NCBI GenBank assembly: GCA_963575745.1
Contig: CAUYUJ010016685.1
Span: 106,045 to 163,544, forward strand
Direction of reading: 5' to 3'
From: Prorocentrum cordatum
Taxonomy: Eukaryota; Sar; Dinophyceae; Prorocentrales; Prorocentraceae
DNA: 57,500 bases
The position numbers and the translations under genes are program-made. Every line of letters begins with the position of its first letter. Positions within the stretch are counted from its first letter, which is position 1. Of the stretch, positions 10,156-20,466 are shown piece after piece. The notes under the pieces are model-generated. The model had not been told where the DNA came from and did no database searches. It was given only the letters and a program-made list of their open reading frames with translations.

Positions 10156-11725
10156 ATGGCTCGCCGGATGCATGGGATTTTAATTCATTGCACCGTCTAC
10201 GTCGGAGACATCGAGTCGGCGGCGGGGGCGCGGGCCTTGCCTGCATCACCACCACCGGTGGGACTACCTGACGTGCCGCCGGGACCTTCGCTGAGCGACC
10301 TGGCGCCTACTCCATACTGGGATCCAATTCGAACAGCGGCGACGTCTGCTATAACAATTTGTTCCGTCTCCTTCTTGGGGAGCTATCGTGGTGCAGCGTG
10401 GAACGCGAGAGGCCTGTTAGCATACGGCCTGCACACTCAGGCGCCTAAGGTGGCTAAGGTGCGGGACCTTTGCGGGCGACATGAGTTCGTGGGGATCAGC
10501 GAGACTCACGGCAGCGCGGGGGCGACGGCTGCCTTCAGAGCTGCACCTGGCGTATCGGTTTTTTGGTCACACCTCTCGAGACACCAGGGCGGCGTGGCGT
10601 TGTTCGTGCAGCAGGAGTTTCTTCGTCGTTTTCGGGCGGTTGCTCCAGCCGACTGGGAAGAAATCCTGCCTGGCCGAGCTGCTGCGCTCCACCTCCGCGG
10701 GCCAGAAGGTACTCTCATATTTGTCACTGTGTACCTTCCGACGGGGAGCGGGCAACAGGACGCTCGACGGTCCTCGATGGACACATTCCGTCTTTGGCTT
10801 CAACGTCACGCCGACGCCCTCGTCGTATTAGCGGGGGATTTCAATTTTGCTTTAAGAGATCGTGACCGATTCGATATTCAATCGATGACACATTCAGGTG
10901 CCACGGACGCTCCGGAGGCGACATATTGGAAGAATACGGTGGAGGCGCACTCGTCCCTCCGCGAAGTGCTTCAGAAGGAACACACGTATTATTTTGGCAG
11001 CGGAAGCTCACGGATTGATCGGGCTTACACATCACATTATCTTGCAGACAGTTTTTCGGGAACGGTGTACGCCATCCGCTTACCGGTGGACCGTGAGATC
11101 TCTGATCACGACGTGCTATCTTTTGGAAGGCGGGGCGACTCTGACCTAGGCGTGCGCACATTATCCCAGAGAGTGATCGATCATGATGATTGGCCAGTCC
11201 GAGTGGCGCGGGCATACCACGACTCCGTAGACGCGCGCCTTGTCGAGGGGAGCAGTTCGGACGCTTTGGACAAAGCGGAGCTGCTCAAGGAGGCTATGAA
11301 AGACGTCACCCGTACCATGGTCAATACTAAAAATGGTTTTGATTATCTGTCTTCAGGGGATTCCACGCCTTCCTCGTCGACGGCCTTCCGAGCCTTGGCG
11401 GCCATCGCCCGAGGTTGGATCCGCACCACAGATAGACTGGCAGGTGCTCTGCCAGAGGCGTGGCACGGATCTTTACAGCTGCGCTGCCCTGGAACCTCGT
11501 TCCCGGCGGCCGTGGGCAAGCTCAAAGACAAGGCGCTTGAATTGGTGAGGTCAGAAATCTTACAAGACATGCGGGAAGTGCACGAGCAGTCCGAGCAGGG
11601 GGACACTCGGATCGAGAAGCGTAACTCCATTGCGATCCGATTGGCGCGGCTCACGCGCCGCACGCAGACGATCTCGTTGCAGGCCATGGAAGAGTGGGGT
11701 CGCCGTCGACAATCCAGGCCCCCCC
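10156..11725 (+). pseudogene. LINE ORF2, endonuclease part (broken)
   Basis: Endonuclease/exonuclease/phosphatase fold that nicks target DNA to prime reverse transcription. Counting from ATG 10156, the family signatures are in order: WNARG with Asn near residue 83, ISETHG with the metal-binding Glu near 116, GDFN with Asp/Asn near 228-230, and SDHD with the catalytic His near 318. All key residues are present, so this domain looks intact. Its frame stays open to 11841, but the homology passes to the -1 frame at a run of seven C (11719-11725): upstream RRRQSRP reads into PPKAWRVRRRDIC and then PGPDGIP in the new frame. This is a one-base homopolymer indel or, less likely, programmed frameshifting. 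Confidence 0.85.
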
Positions 11726-12680
11726 AAAGGCATGGCGGGTACGCCGTCGCGACATCTGCCGGGCTCTTCGACTTGCGGGCAATTCGCGCCCTGGGCCAGA
11801 TGGTATCCCATTCGCCGCTTGGAGGCGCCTCGGTGCACTAGGTATCGACGTCCTTCTCGACGTGGCCCGGGCCTTGGAGACGGGGCTGGACGAGGCCAAC
11901 CCGACGCACCTGAAGTATAACGAGGCTTTGATGGTTTGCTTGCCCAAGTCGGCGGCACGCGAGGACGCAGAGGGACGAGCCATCTTCGCTGCAGAAGAGA
12001 CGAGACCCCTGGACATCACGAACGTGGATAATCGCGTGGTCGCCAGCGCTTTCCGCTGGCGTTGGGAACCTCTCATCGCCCCACACGTCTGCCCGCAGCA
12101 ACGGGGATTCATCCAGGGGCGTTCCATGATGTCCAACATAATCGACCTGGAGCACGAGGCGATGATCCAAGCATTGGAGGCGACCGACGCGACGATCATT
12201 ATCCTCGACTTCCGGGCTGCGTTCCCAAGCGTTGCCAGGGGATACTTATTCAGGGCGCTCGAAAGCTTCGGCTTCCCGCCGTCTGCAATGCAGGTTGTCT
12301 TCTCTTTGTATCTGCACACGGCTGCTTCGCTGATCCTTCGCGGTCAAGTGCACGGGGAGATACTCATGGCTCGGGGGATCCGCCAGGGATGCCCTCTAAG
12401 TCCTCTTCTGTTCGCGGTCAGCACAGACAGCGTGTTGAGGAGAGTGCAGTCCCAACTACCCTCTGTGATGGCCCGCCCCTTCGCCGACGACGCCGCCGTG
12501 CTGCTCCGATGCTGGACGGAGGGCCGCTCCAGGCTATTCAACATTTTCGCGCTGTTTGGGAGGGTCGCGAGGCTGTCGCTGAACTTTCAAAAGACAGTTG
12601 GCATCCCGCTCTGGCGCGAAGACCCGGCCGCGATCCAGGCGCGTCTCGCAGAGACGCCAGGAGAGCCACATCTCACTTGA
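11726..12680 (+). pseudogene. LINE ORF2, reverse transcriptase part (broken)
   Basis: Copies the LINE RNA into DNA at the nicked target. Reverse transcriptase blocks appear in order: RPGPDGIP, RPLDITNVDNRVVA, QRGFIQGRSM, the first catalytic Asp in ILDFRAAFPS (Asp codon 12207), RGIRQGCPLSPLLF, and the second catalytic pair in FADDAA (12480-12491). FADD in place of the commoner YADD is a known LINE variant. The frame ends at an in-frame TGA at 12678-12680; directly after it the same frame goes on with GKYLGVYVG, the conserved thumb-side motif, so the stop is an internal nonsense codon and not the natural end. Confidence 0.88.
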
Positions 12681-13934
12681 GCCTCGAGCGGCAAATACCT
12701 GGGAGTGTATGTCGGCCCTGGGAAAGGCACGCGCTCATGGGACAAACCGGCCCGGAAATTCGAGTCCCGTCTGGAGGAATGGCCTTGGGCTGAACTTGGG
12801 CTGCACGCTGCAGTCGCAATTTACAATACGTTTGTCTTGCCTGTGCTACTCTATGTGGGCCAGGTTGAAAGTCCGCCGAGTTTCGTCCTTGAGCTGGAAG
12901 CCCGAGCGGTGCGACGCATTGCCCCTGGCGCGGGCAATTGGTGCTCTCCTCGTGACCTCCGCCACGCCCAAGATCTCGGCCAGTCCATCAACCTACGCCC
13001 GCTGGCGATAACCTGCAAGGCGGCAGTGTTACATCTACGAGAGCGGGAGGCCACGGGCGCTGGAATCCAGTGGCGACGTCTGGAACGCGATCTGGCGCAC
13101 GCCCGGGGCCGCACGATGCACATGCATTGTTTGGCCGATTGGAAACCGTGGTTTGACGTACATTTGCCCACGGTCGTGGAGGCGCTGCACTTCCGCGCTG
13201 CCGCGCAGGGCATCGCGCGCGGACGTGCGCTGCGGGAGCTTGCTCGGGTTCCGATTGGGCCATTGAGCGAGAAGAACCTGAGACAATTCCGACGGGGGTT
13301 TCAAGCATGGTGCTGCAGAGAGATGTTGCGAGCGGAGCGCTTTGACCCAGCGGCGCGGATCCGTCAGCGGACGTTGCGGTGGCGATTCCAGGCGTTGCCA
13401 GGACATGCGGCGCCGAGGATCGCGCGCCAGCTTCGTCGTCTACGCACTTTGGTGCCCGCGCGGGTGCGAGCGGCCATGTTGAGCACTCTATTCAATCGAT
13501 GGGTCACCGATACCCGGATGCGTTCACTACGGACTGGTCGTAATATTTGTTTTCTCGGATGTTCTTGCCCCCTGTCCGACCGCGTGGAGCACTATCTACG
13601 GTGTCCAATATTTCGTCGGTGGGCTGAGCAGAGGTTGCAGATGCCGCTACCACCTGTGACGCGCTTAGACGATTGGATGCTCGCGGCTACAGGGATCGAT
13701 GACTTCAAACTTCGCCAAATAGCAGTGGCTGTGTTTGTGCTGCATCGCACGGTGAACCATTTACGGCATACTTACCCTAGGGGAGACGCCTCGGCCGAGC
13801 ACAAGAAACATTACATGAACCAGATGCTGCACGAGGCGGCCCGGGGCGACAGCCGGCTGCAAGCCGCACTACGCAGAGGTCAAGCGCCAGATCGTTACAC
13901 GCCTTCCAGGCGGCGCCGCTCAGTGGCCGAGTGA
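12681..13934 (+). pseudogene. LINE ORF2, C-terminal part (after nonsense codon)
   Basis: Same frame as the reverse transcriptase and continuous with it apart from the TGA at 12678. It opens with the KYLGV thumb motif, continues through an Arg/Leu-rich region, and carries a Cys/His cluster GCSCPLSDRVEHYLRC (about 13557-13607), the usual place for a LINE C-terminal zinc-binding motif that contacts nucleic acid. It ends at TGA 13932-13934. With one base restored at 11719-11725 and the stop undone, ORF2 would be a single frame of about 1,260 codons; as it stands it cannot make a full-length protein. Confidence 0.82.
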
Positions 13935-14572
13935 CGGCATTTCGAGGCCCCCAGGGCTGGGAACGGAGATTTGCATGCAGCCTTGCCGCCTCGAGTGGGT
14001 TTTCGGGCCGGACTGGGCCCAGCTTGTTTACTGAAGCTTTCTTTGGCGGCGGCCTCTCTCGGGCCGGGACGCTGGGGGCCGCCTCCGCCGCGGCGCCCAC
14101 CGGGTTCGACCCCAAGCGGGGCCGTCGTTAGTAATTTACCTTTCTTCTTCGACAACACGTCGTTACTGTAGACCCGAGCCGCAATTTTTTATATTATCCT
14201 CCCCTGCCTCTCCCCTTCCTCCTTTTCTCTCTTTCTCTTACTCTCCCTCCGCTCGATTCTATACCTAGGTCGGCACTGTTTCATTGGCTGCACTGATTGG
14301 GATCGTGCGCCTCTCTCTTGCTCCCGGCGCGGTGTCGATACGCTTTCGTGTGAATTCGTATCGTTATAACTGCGCGAATTTCCGCCCCTGCACCGACCGC
14401 TCGCCCAGGCAATAATTGTCACAGGTGGCTCCTCTTGTTAGCGGCTGTCTTTTCCCAGGGGGGGCAGTATTTGTCCGCCCTGGCCGGCGCTTTCAGCAGG
14501 CAGCGTGCGAGCTGTGGCAGCACCGTGGGAGCTTCGCGGCACTTCTCCATCTCCTCCCCCCCGAAAGAAATC
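13935..14572. other. LINE 3' non-coding region
   Basis: No open frame of interest. Pyrimidine-rich TCTCCCCTTCCTCC...CTCTTTCTC at about 14208-14250. No poly(A) or short tandem tail was visible before the minisatellite resumes. Confidence 0.5.
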
Positions 14573-15190
14573 ACCGCGGCCGCTATGCGCGCCTCTCGTC
14601 CAGGCGCAGCAGGCGTGGCACTTCCTTCGACACCAGAGGGGGTGCGCAGGGGGTGGTCTCTCACCGCGGCCGCTATGCGCGCCTCTCGTCCAGGCACCGT
14701 TGGCGCGGCATTTTCTCGACACCGGAGGGGGTGCGCACGGGGTGGTCTCTCACCGCGGCCGCTATGCGCGCCTCTCGTCCAGGCACAGCAGGCGTGGTTC
14801 TTTCTCGACACCGGAGGGGGTGCGCAGGGGGTAGTCTCTCACCGCGGCCGCTATGCGCGCCTCTCGTCCAGGCACAGCAGGCGTGGTTCTTTCTCGACAC
14901 CATAGGGGGTGCGCTGGACGTGGTTTCTCACCGCGGCCGCTATGCGCGCCTCTCGTCAAGGGCACCGCAGGCGTGGCAGTTTCTCGACACCAGAGCGGGT
15001 GCGCAGGAGGTGGTTTCTCACCGCGGCCGCTACGCGCGCCTCTCGTCCAGGCACGGCAAGCGTGGCACTTCCTCGACACCAGAGGGGGTGCGCAGGGGGT
15101 GGTCTCTCACCGCGGCCGCTATGCGCGCCTCTCGTCCAGGCAATAGCAGGCGTGGCAGCTTCTCGACACCATAGGGGGTGCGCAGGGGAA
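14573..15190 (+). repeat. 89-bp minisatellite, downstream block
   Basis: Seven further units of the 7.7-8.5 kb repeat in the same orientation (CACCGCGGCCGC near 14573, 14663, 14751, 14840, 14930, 15019, 15108). Ends in GGGGTGCGCAGGGGAAGAG. Confidence 0.95.
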
Positions 15191-15527
15191 GAGAGAGGAG
15201 GTTGAACCAGTAGTGTGATGGATGAAAAACTAGGGAAACATTTGCGACAAGGGTTTAGAACGCAGGATTGCGCATATATGAAAAAGCAAGCACAAACGAT
15301 TCAAATTAAGTATGTGGGGCTCCTCGGTAGCGTAATTTGTGATTGCACCACATAGATTGCGCCGCACCTTGCACCACATATATTGGGGTTGATATGGATC
15401 GTTCTCAAGGTTTCCGGGAGTTCCAGGGTGGCAGTGGGAACGGCGGCCAGGCCAATTTGGAGCAACTTGGAGATCGAGAATTTGTCTGTGGTTGTGCTCA
15501 CCCAAGATCTCGTTGACGTGATACAAT
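15191..15527. other. no gene seen
   Basis: Less GC-rich stretch (ATGAAAAACTAGGG, CACCACATATATTGGGG). No recognisable product. Confidence 0.4.
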
Positions 15528-15700
15528 GGAGGCCCGTGCCAAGAAACACCCTTGCTTGCCTCCAGGCTGCTCTGGATTTCTTGGGCTTTGATGGTTTTGC
15601 GATGGATAGCGCGACGCTCCCGCATCAAACATCAGTAGACGCCCTGGGGTCTCAGGGTTCTTTTTTCGTGGAAGGTTTCTTGTGGACTGGCCACCACTGC
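15528..15700 (+). repeat. dispersed repeat G, copy 3
   Basis: GGAGGCCCGTGCCAAGAAAC, CTTGGGCTTTGATGGTTTTG and GTGGAAGGTTTCTTGTGG match 3.61-3.77 kb and, in the first part, 57.38-57.50 kb. Confidence 0.65.
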
Positions 15701-15921
15701 ACTCTCCCGACAAGAGGGCAAGCGGTTCCGTGCAGGGGGCGCCTCTAAGAAAAAGCATGCCTCGCCTGAGCCAGAGGCCCAGACTTCCTCCGTCGTGATT
15801 GCTTCCTGCAAAGCTGCGCGCTGCGCGGCTGTGCGCTGCTCAGCGACTGGAAGCAGTCGCCCCGTTCGTTTCTTCCGCCTCTTCTCCCTTCTCTACCCAT
15901 ACGCACCCTGAGATCCTTCAG

Positions 15922-16077
15922 TTCAGCGATCCGGCCCTTCAGCGTCTCGATGGCGACTGGGGAGGCGAGGATTACTGAACTGATGGATTGCGGTGTCCTG
16001 GCATACCGAAATCCATCGGTTCAGCAATCCTCGCCTCCCCGTTCGCCACGGAGACGCTCAGGGGCCAGATCGCTGAG
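15922..16077. mobile_element. foldback element, about 58-bp arms
   Basis: CAGCGATC.GGCCC..CAGCGTCTC on the left is reversed as GAGACGCT.AGGGGCCAGATCGCTG on the right, and GGGGAGGCGAGGATT.CTGAAC faces GTTCAGCAATCCTCGCCTCC. The loop holds GGTGTCCTGGCATACC. Confidence 0.75.
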
Positions 16078-16120
16078 CTGCTCGCCTCCCGGGTCTCAGG
16101 CCTTCGCTGAGTGTGAACCC

Positions 16121-16195
16121 GTCGGTCGTTGAAAGTAGGCATTGTTCTGGATTCCCAGCTCCCAGTCTACTTTGGGCGCCGTCCTATTTCATGAA
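16121..16195. mobile_element. TIR element family B, left half only
   Basis: GTCGGTCGTTGAAAGTAGG, GGATTCCCAG.TCCCAGTC.ACTTT matches the left part of 19.17 and 55.90 kb. The right half is absent, so the copy is truncated. Confidence 0.6.
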
Positions 16196-16380
16196 GGGAT
16201 CGGTTCGGTTCGGTCCGGTTCTGCAGCCGGTTCGGTTTTGACACCGGTTCGGTTTCGGCGGGTTCGGTTTGGGTTTGGTTCCGGGTCGGTTCGGTCCCAC
16301 CGTCAGTTCGGTCCCACCGGTTCGGCTCTTTTCGATTGACGGTTTGGTTCGATTCGGTCCGACCGTTCCGGTCCAGTGCG
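16196..16380 (+). repeat. CGGTT/TTCGG low-complexity repeat
   Basis: GGTTCGGTTTCGG-like words over about 180 bp, akin to dispersed repeat H but without its ordered blocks. Confidence 0.7.
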
Positions 16381-16771
16381 ATTAGCGACATTGGGCGCCC
16401 AGTCTGCGTAAGCGGCGGCCCAGTTTGAACGAAAAGGAGGAGGAGGAGGAGGAGGAAAAGGAAGAGGAAGATGATCCACGTCTGGCCACGTCTGAATCCG
16501 CCTCGAAATGGTTGCCCCTGCCTCCCTCTCCTGAGAGGGCCGCCGACGACTACGACGGGCGGGTTGTCCCCAAGGTGGTCCCTTGGGGGGCCGCGACAAG
16601 CCCGCCGAAGGGCTAGCCGCGACGGGGGGGGGTCGCCACTGGGGGGCCTTCTCCTCCTCCTCCCCCCTCCCCTCCAGAGTCGCTCCTCGCGTCCTCCTCC
16701 TCGAGGGGTGCCTCCTTGAAGGACGCGGGCTCCCGTGCGAAGCCCGACCCCCTCCCTGCCCGCCGCGGGCC

Positions 16772-16822
16772 GTCGCCATCCACGAGCCGCAGTGCGCCAA
16801 GAAGTTCGAGGCGGCCGAGGCG
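16772..16822 (+). CDS. zinc-finger exon A2 (second half of finger II)
   Basis: Encodes VAIHEPQCAKKFEAAEA: the His and last Cys that complete a CYIC-type C2HC finger, then the short helix found after it in sets B-E (GIHEPQCAKKFVETEA). In B-E the reading goes straight on into QKPAHERKPLPQRP; here it breaks after GAGGCG and resumes at 20,673, so set A has an extra intron of about 3.85 kb. Directly upstream, CTGCCCGCCGCGGGC is complementary to the sequence just after exon A1. Directly downstream, CCTGGCAG is complementary to CTGCCAGG just before exon A3. No AG acceptor lies next to the inferred exon start. Confidence 0.65.
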
Positions 16823-16857
16823 CCCCCTGGCAGGAGGAAGGAGAGGAGGTGGAAGGG

Positions 16858-16889
16858 GGAGGAGGAGGAGGAGGAGGAGGAAGAGGAGG

Positions 16890-16961
<72 letters not shown>

Positions 16962-17076
16962 AGCAGGAGGAGCAGGAGCAGGAGCAGCACCAGGAGCAGC
17001 ACCAGGAGCAGCAGGCGGAGGAGGAGGAGCAGGAGCAGGAGCAGGAGCAGGAGGAGCAGGAGGAGCAGGAGGAGGC
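16858..17076 (+). repeat. GGA and GCAGGA purine tract
   Basis: GAGGAGGAG, then GAGCAGGAGCAG hexamers. The long proline/glutamine/leucine-rich frames on both strands here are products of the repeat, not genes. Confidence 0.95.
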
Positions 17077-17214
17077 CTGGGATGGCAGGCCGCCTCTGCT
17101 GCGCCGCCGCCGCCCTCTGCCACTGTCCGAGGAGCACGGGCGCCCCGGTGCGCGCCGGCCTCGCCCGGCCCGCCGGCCCCTGCCCCGCCCCTCGCGCAGT
17201 GGTGGAGTGGTTCG

Positions 17215-17292
17215 AACACGAACGACTCGGGCTGGACGAAAGGGGGGGATAGGGAAAGGGGGGGCTGCGAAATCTGCTGCATGCAGCGGCCC
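17215..17292 (+). repeat. dispersed repeat I, partial copy
   Basis: GGGCTGGACGAAAGGGGGGG, then GGGAAAGGGGGG and CTGCTGCATGCAGC as at 2.73 and 50.14 kb. The 3' tail is missing. Confidence 0.6.
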
Positions 17293-17539
17293 GATGATGG
17301 CATGGCGCTGCCGTGCATCCTGGCGCAGCCGGTTCGATTCCGACTCCGTGCCGGTGCGAGCCGTTTCGACGCGCATTTCGATTCCATTCCACTTCCCGAG
17401 TCGATGCTGGCTGATCCAGGGCTCGCAGGAACTCGACTGCATGCCGGCGAGATCCGGCGAGCATGCACGCGAGCGCGGTTGCCACCCTCGCGTGCGTCAC
17501 GCGCGCGCGCCGCCCGCGACCGCCCCGGGCGCGGAGCAG

Positions 17540-17690
17540 GATCGCGCCGCATCGCCGACGCAGCGCCGATGCATCGGCAATGCAGCTCGATGCGGAGCCC
17601 GATGTTCTCCACGCCGATGCGTCGGCGATGCGTGGGCAAACCACCGGCCCCATCTGTTCGGACCCCACCTGGGAGGCCTCTGGTCGGGGG
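17540..17690 (+). repeat. GATGC-rich repeat K, copy 1
   Basis: CGCCGCATCG, GCCGATGCATCGG, GATGCGTCGGCGATGC and ACCCCACCTGGGAGGCC. The same series occurs in reverse complement at 56.90-57.07 kb. Confidence 0.6.
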
Positions 17691-17967
17691 GTGGCGGGAG
17701 GGCGCGTGCCGTCGGGCGGAGGTTCGTGGGGGGAGTGCGGCTTTGAGGCTCAAGTCGCTGGGCCGGGGGGGGGGGAATATTAGGAGTTCGGGAGCCTTGA
17801 GATGGGGGTCAGTGCAAACGGGGGTCAGCCAGGGCGCCAGGTCCTGCAGGATCCTGCGAAGACCCCCTCTGGCTGCCCCGGATTAGCGAGCCGCTCGTCG
17901 CCGCGAGGCGGCCGCGCGTATTGGCTGACCCGGGAGTTGGTTTACTGGTGTATTGGTTGATTGGTGC

Positions 17968-18056
17968 ATGAAGGTGGAGGTACGTTTGGACCCCTCCCTG
18001 CAGTCGTCTTCGTTGGCCGAGGGGCTGCAGGGAGGTCCTCGGCCCCCTCCATTGGT
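17968..18056. repeat. foldback sequence
   Basis: GGACCCCTCCCTGCAG and CTGCAGGGAGGTCC form arms about 27 bp apart, inside a longer imperfect pairing (GTGGAGG / CCCTCCAT). Confidence 0.65.
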
Positions 18057-18154
18057 TATTGACGCCGTAAAGTATTGGTGTATTGGTGTATTGGTGGGAG
18101 AGGGCGACCCCAGCGGCCCCTATGATGGCAGCCGCAGGGGGTGGGGAGCGATTG

Positions 18155-18326
18155 TCACCGCCCACCAAACCACCCCAACCCAACCCGAAGGCCCCGATGT
18201 GCCCTCGTTTCCCGGTGGGGGGGGGGGTCGGGGAACATTGGAAGAACACGTGTGGAACCCGTGACCCCTTCCCGAACCCGAAATTCGGGTCTTCGGGCTA
18301 GGTTGGGGTGGCCTGGTAGGCAGCCA
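18155..18326. mobile_element. TIR element family D, copy 1
   Basis: Left end ACCAAACCACCCCAACCCAA, right end TAGGTTGGGGTGGCCTGGTA. A second copy with the same ends and the internal GGGGTCGGGGAAC is at 56.55-56.73 kb. Confidence 0.75.
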
Positions 18327-18501
18327 GATTAGTGCGGGGGCTCGAGGGGGGGAGGGGGATGGGGACAGGGCTCGCGGGGGAGGGTGCGGGGGGGGGGGGG
18401 AGGGACGGGGACGCTCCGTCGGAAGATTGGTCGCCCCCGCCCCGTCTGGTTATTAGATTGTCCGGAGTAGGCTTTAGGCATTGCCAGATTCCAAGACACT
18501 G

Positions 18502-18698
18502 TTCAGGCGATCGCAAACGTGGATCAAGGGGGCGTGGATTAGCGACGGGTCCCGTTTCCATGGGAAGTCGCAGATTTCCGCCGCCGAGCGAGGCGGCACC
18601 GGCCGCGTTTTGGGGAGGGCACCTCCCCCGATCCATGGATTTGGCGACCGCGCGCCAAATCCATGGATCGCTAATCCCTGTTGGCGCGCCCCCGATCT
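18502..18698. mobile_element. foldback repeat E, copy 1
   Basis: About 195 bp shared with 52.50-52.70 kb: AGGCGATCGCAAAC, GATCAAGGGGGCGT, GCCGCCGAGCGAGGCGGCAC and CCCCGATCCATGGATTTGGC. Contains its own inverted repeat GATCCATGGATTTGGCG / GCGCCAAATCCATGGATC, and GGGGGCGTGGATTAGCGA faces ATCGCTAATCC...GCGCCCCC. Confidence 0.8.
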
Positions 18699-18810
18699 GT
18701 AGGCGCCGTCTTGCTTCGAGGCTTGAGCGGTAGTCCATCTCCCCTTCGTCTGCGGAGGGCGGTCGGACATCCAGTCCGCTTCCAAGTCCTTCTTGCTTCA
18801 TGTGTCTACC

Positions 18811-18998
18811 CTCAAGGGCATAAAAAACGCCCCTACCCTGGTTTACGAGGCGCTGTGCGCTGAAACTCCTGTGGGCTGACAGGGTACACCCTGCGTGATG
18901 TGCCGCGTCCTGGCGGCTCTAGGCTTTGGGGGTTCCCAGGAGGTCTACAGACCACGCACTTGTAACCCAGGGTAGGGTCGTTTTTTCATCCCTCAATG
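18811..18998. mobile_element. foldback element, about 38-bp arms
   Basis: CAAGGGCATAAAAAACGCCC and CTACCCTGGTTTAC on the left are mirrored by GTAACCCAGGGTAG and GTCGTTTTTTCATCCCT on the right. Confidence 0.75.
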
Positions 18999-19165
18999 CC
19001 CGCTTCGCCCGACCGATGGGTAAACAGTGGTAGGCCCAGGGTGTGCAAGGTGGACGGGAGGGGCACGAGGGAGACGAGGGCAGGGGCCGAGGGCGACGAC
19101 AGGACTGGCGGCGCGCGCGGAGGGAGGAGTGGATCGCGGGGGGAGGCCTGCTCAGAGGGTGAGGG

Positions 19166-19349
19166 CATCGGTCGTTGAACGTAGGTCCTTCTGGATTCCC
19201 AGATCCCAGTCCACTTTTCAAGCGCCTTCCTACTTCAATCATCGAGTGGTTTCCCTTCCCCTTCCGCTTGAGGAGGCGGGCGCGGGAGCGCAATCTACAT
19301 CGAGCGTCTTCCTACTTTACGTGTCTGCCCGCTTCTTCCGACCGATGGG
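19166..19349. mobile_element. TIR element family B, copy 2
   Basis: Starts CATCGGTCGTTGAACGTAGG and ends CTTCTTCCGACCGATGGG. Near-identical layout to 55.90-56.08 kb, including GCGCCTTCCTACTT and a second CGTCTTCCTACTTTA. GGGTGAG occurs on both flanks, a possible target duplication. Confidence 0.75.
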
Positions 19350-19525
19350 TGAGCATGCGTTGCTTCATCAAGGCTACTCTTGCAGCCCTGCTTTCTCGGT
19401 CCATCCTGAGCCGGTGCCGACGCCCAAGGAGTTCGAGCATGGCAAAGGGGACCTTCCCGGGCCTTGCATCCTTACCCTGCACCCTTACTAGCGATTTTTG
19501 GCTGTGGAGGGCACATGGGGCCGCC

Positions 19526-19708
19526 TGGGAAGATGAAGTCGGGCGTGTCCCTCTACAGGGGGAACATGCAAAAATAGTCAAACCATAGTCTGGGGACGTT
19601 TTTTGTTCTATTACTATTTTCAAGCATTTGGAGGTATTTTGGGTGTGTGTGTTTAATTGTTCGTCCAAAATCCGCCTGTAGGGGGACACGCCCGACCTAA
19701 CGGGAAGA
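19526..19708. mobile_element. TIR element family A, copy 4
   Basis: Element 19534-19700: TGAAGTCGGGCGTGTCCCTC to AGGGGGACACGCCCGACCTAA. Flanks TGGGAAGA and CGGGAAGA match at 7 of 8 positions. Confidence 0.85.
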
Positions 19709-19780
19709 TCCCGATGCCTCTGAGAAGACGCCTCGGGCGCCGGGAGGGCGTCGGGGAAGCCCCCGCACCTCTCTCTGCAC

Positions 19781-19986
19781 GAACGAAATGGGCACGGAAC
19801 GAATGGGTACAATGCCCAACAGCAGTTTTTGTTCATTTTGAACAGGGTTCGCTGTCCACGCCGCCGCGGCTGGTGTTCATTCGAGACAGAAGGCCGCCTG
19901 CCCACAGCGGCCGCTGTTGGTTTGGGACAACACTTGTTGCTGGGCATTGTACCCATTCTTTCCGTGCCCACTTCGGGCGTCCAGAC
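19781..19986 (-). mobile_element. TIR element family C, copy 1
   Basis: CGAAATGGGCACGGAACGAA and GGGTACAATGCCCAACAGCA on the left mirror GCTGGGCATTGTACCC and CCGTGCCCACTTCGGGCGTC on the right. The interior is inverted relative to the copy at 56.09 kb. Confidence 0.8.
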
Positions 19987-20104
19987 TCTCCTGGAAGCCC
20001 CGCCTCCCTCTCGGGATGGCCGCCCCGCTCGCACCACCCGCTGCGCACGCCGAGAGCAGCCGGGGGGCAGAGAGGACGATGGCAGGGTGATGCAACACAG
20101 GAGG

Positions 20105-20290
20105 GGGGGGAACCAGGGCAGGAGAGGAGGAGCAGGTGGAGGAGGAGGAGCAGGAGGAGGAGGAGGAGGAGGACCAGGAGGAGCAGGAGCAGGAGCAGGA
20201 GGAGGAGGAGGAGCAGGAGGAGGAGGAGGAGGAGGGGGAGCAGGAGGAGGAGGAGGAGGAGGAGGAGGAGGAGGAGGAGGAGGAGGAAGG
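20105..20290 (+). repeat. GGA/GCAGGA purine tract
   Basis: About 185 bp of GGAGGAGGA with scattered GCA. Long Glu/Gly/Arg or Pro/Leu/Ser frames are artefacts of it. Confidence 0.95.
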
Positions 20291-20422
20291 GCATGCGCAG
20301 AGAGTCGTGGCGGCATCGGCCTTGTCAGGCTGGAAGTCGCGCAAGGCGCGTTTCGGCGTGCACGGTCCGAGTGTGGCAGGTCTGAATTGCCGTCACCTGC
20401 GACGTTCGTCCCCGTTGTGCGC

Positions 20423-20466
20423 GAGGAGGAGGAGGAGGAGGAGGAGGAGGAGGAGGAGGAGGAGGA
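20423..20466 (+). repeat. GAG microsatellite
   Basis: Fourteen or so uninterrupted GGA triplets. Confidence 0.95.

Larger units (their letters stand above)
8520..14572 (+). mobile_element. non-LTR retrotransposon (LINE), degenerate
   Basis: A complete-length but broken LINE: ORF1 (to 10120), then ORF2 with apurinic-type endonuclease, reverse transcriptase and a C-terminal Cys/His motif (10156-13934). ORF2 is interrupted by one frameshift and one stop. No poly(A) tail was seen; the 3' part (13935-14572) is non-coding. Both ends abut blocks of the same 89-bp minisatellite in the same orientation, so either the LINE inserted into that array or the array belongs to the element as a 5' region and the next copy was lost. 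Assignment to a named clade needs a phylogeny. Confidence 0.9.

Noticed and set aside
15528-15700. Repeat G as a protein domain (GFDGFAMDSATLPHQ in one copy)
   Set aside because: The four copies favour different frames and share DNA, not protein, similarity.
16167-17753. Long minus-strand frame (about 528 codons), very rich in Pro, Ala and Arg
   Set aside because: It is created by the GGA/GCAGGA tract at 16.86-17.08 kb and by high GC; equally long frames exist in other phases. A + strand zinc-finger exon (A2) lies inside it.
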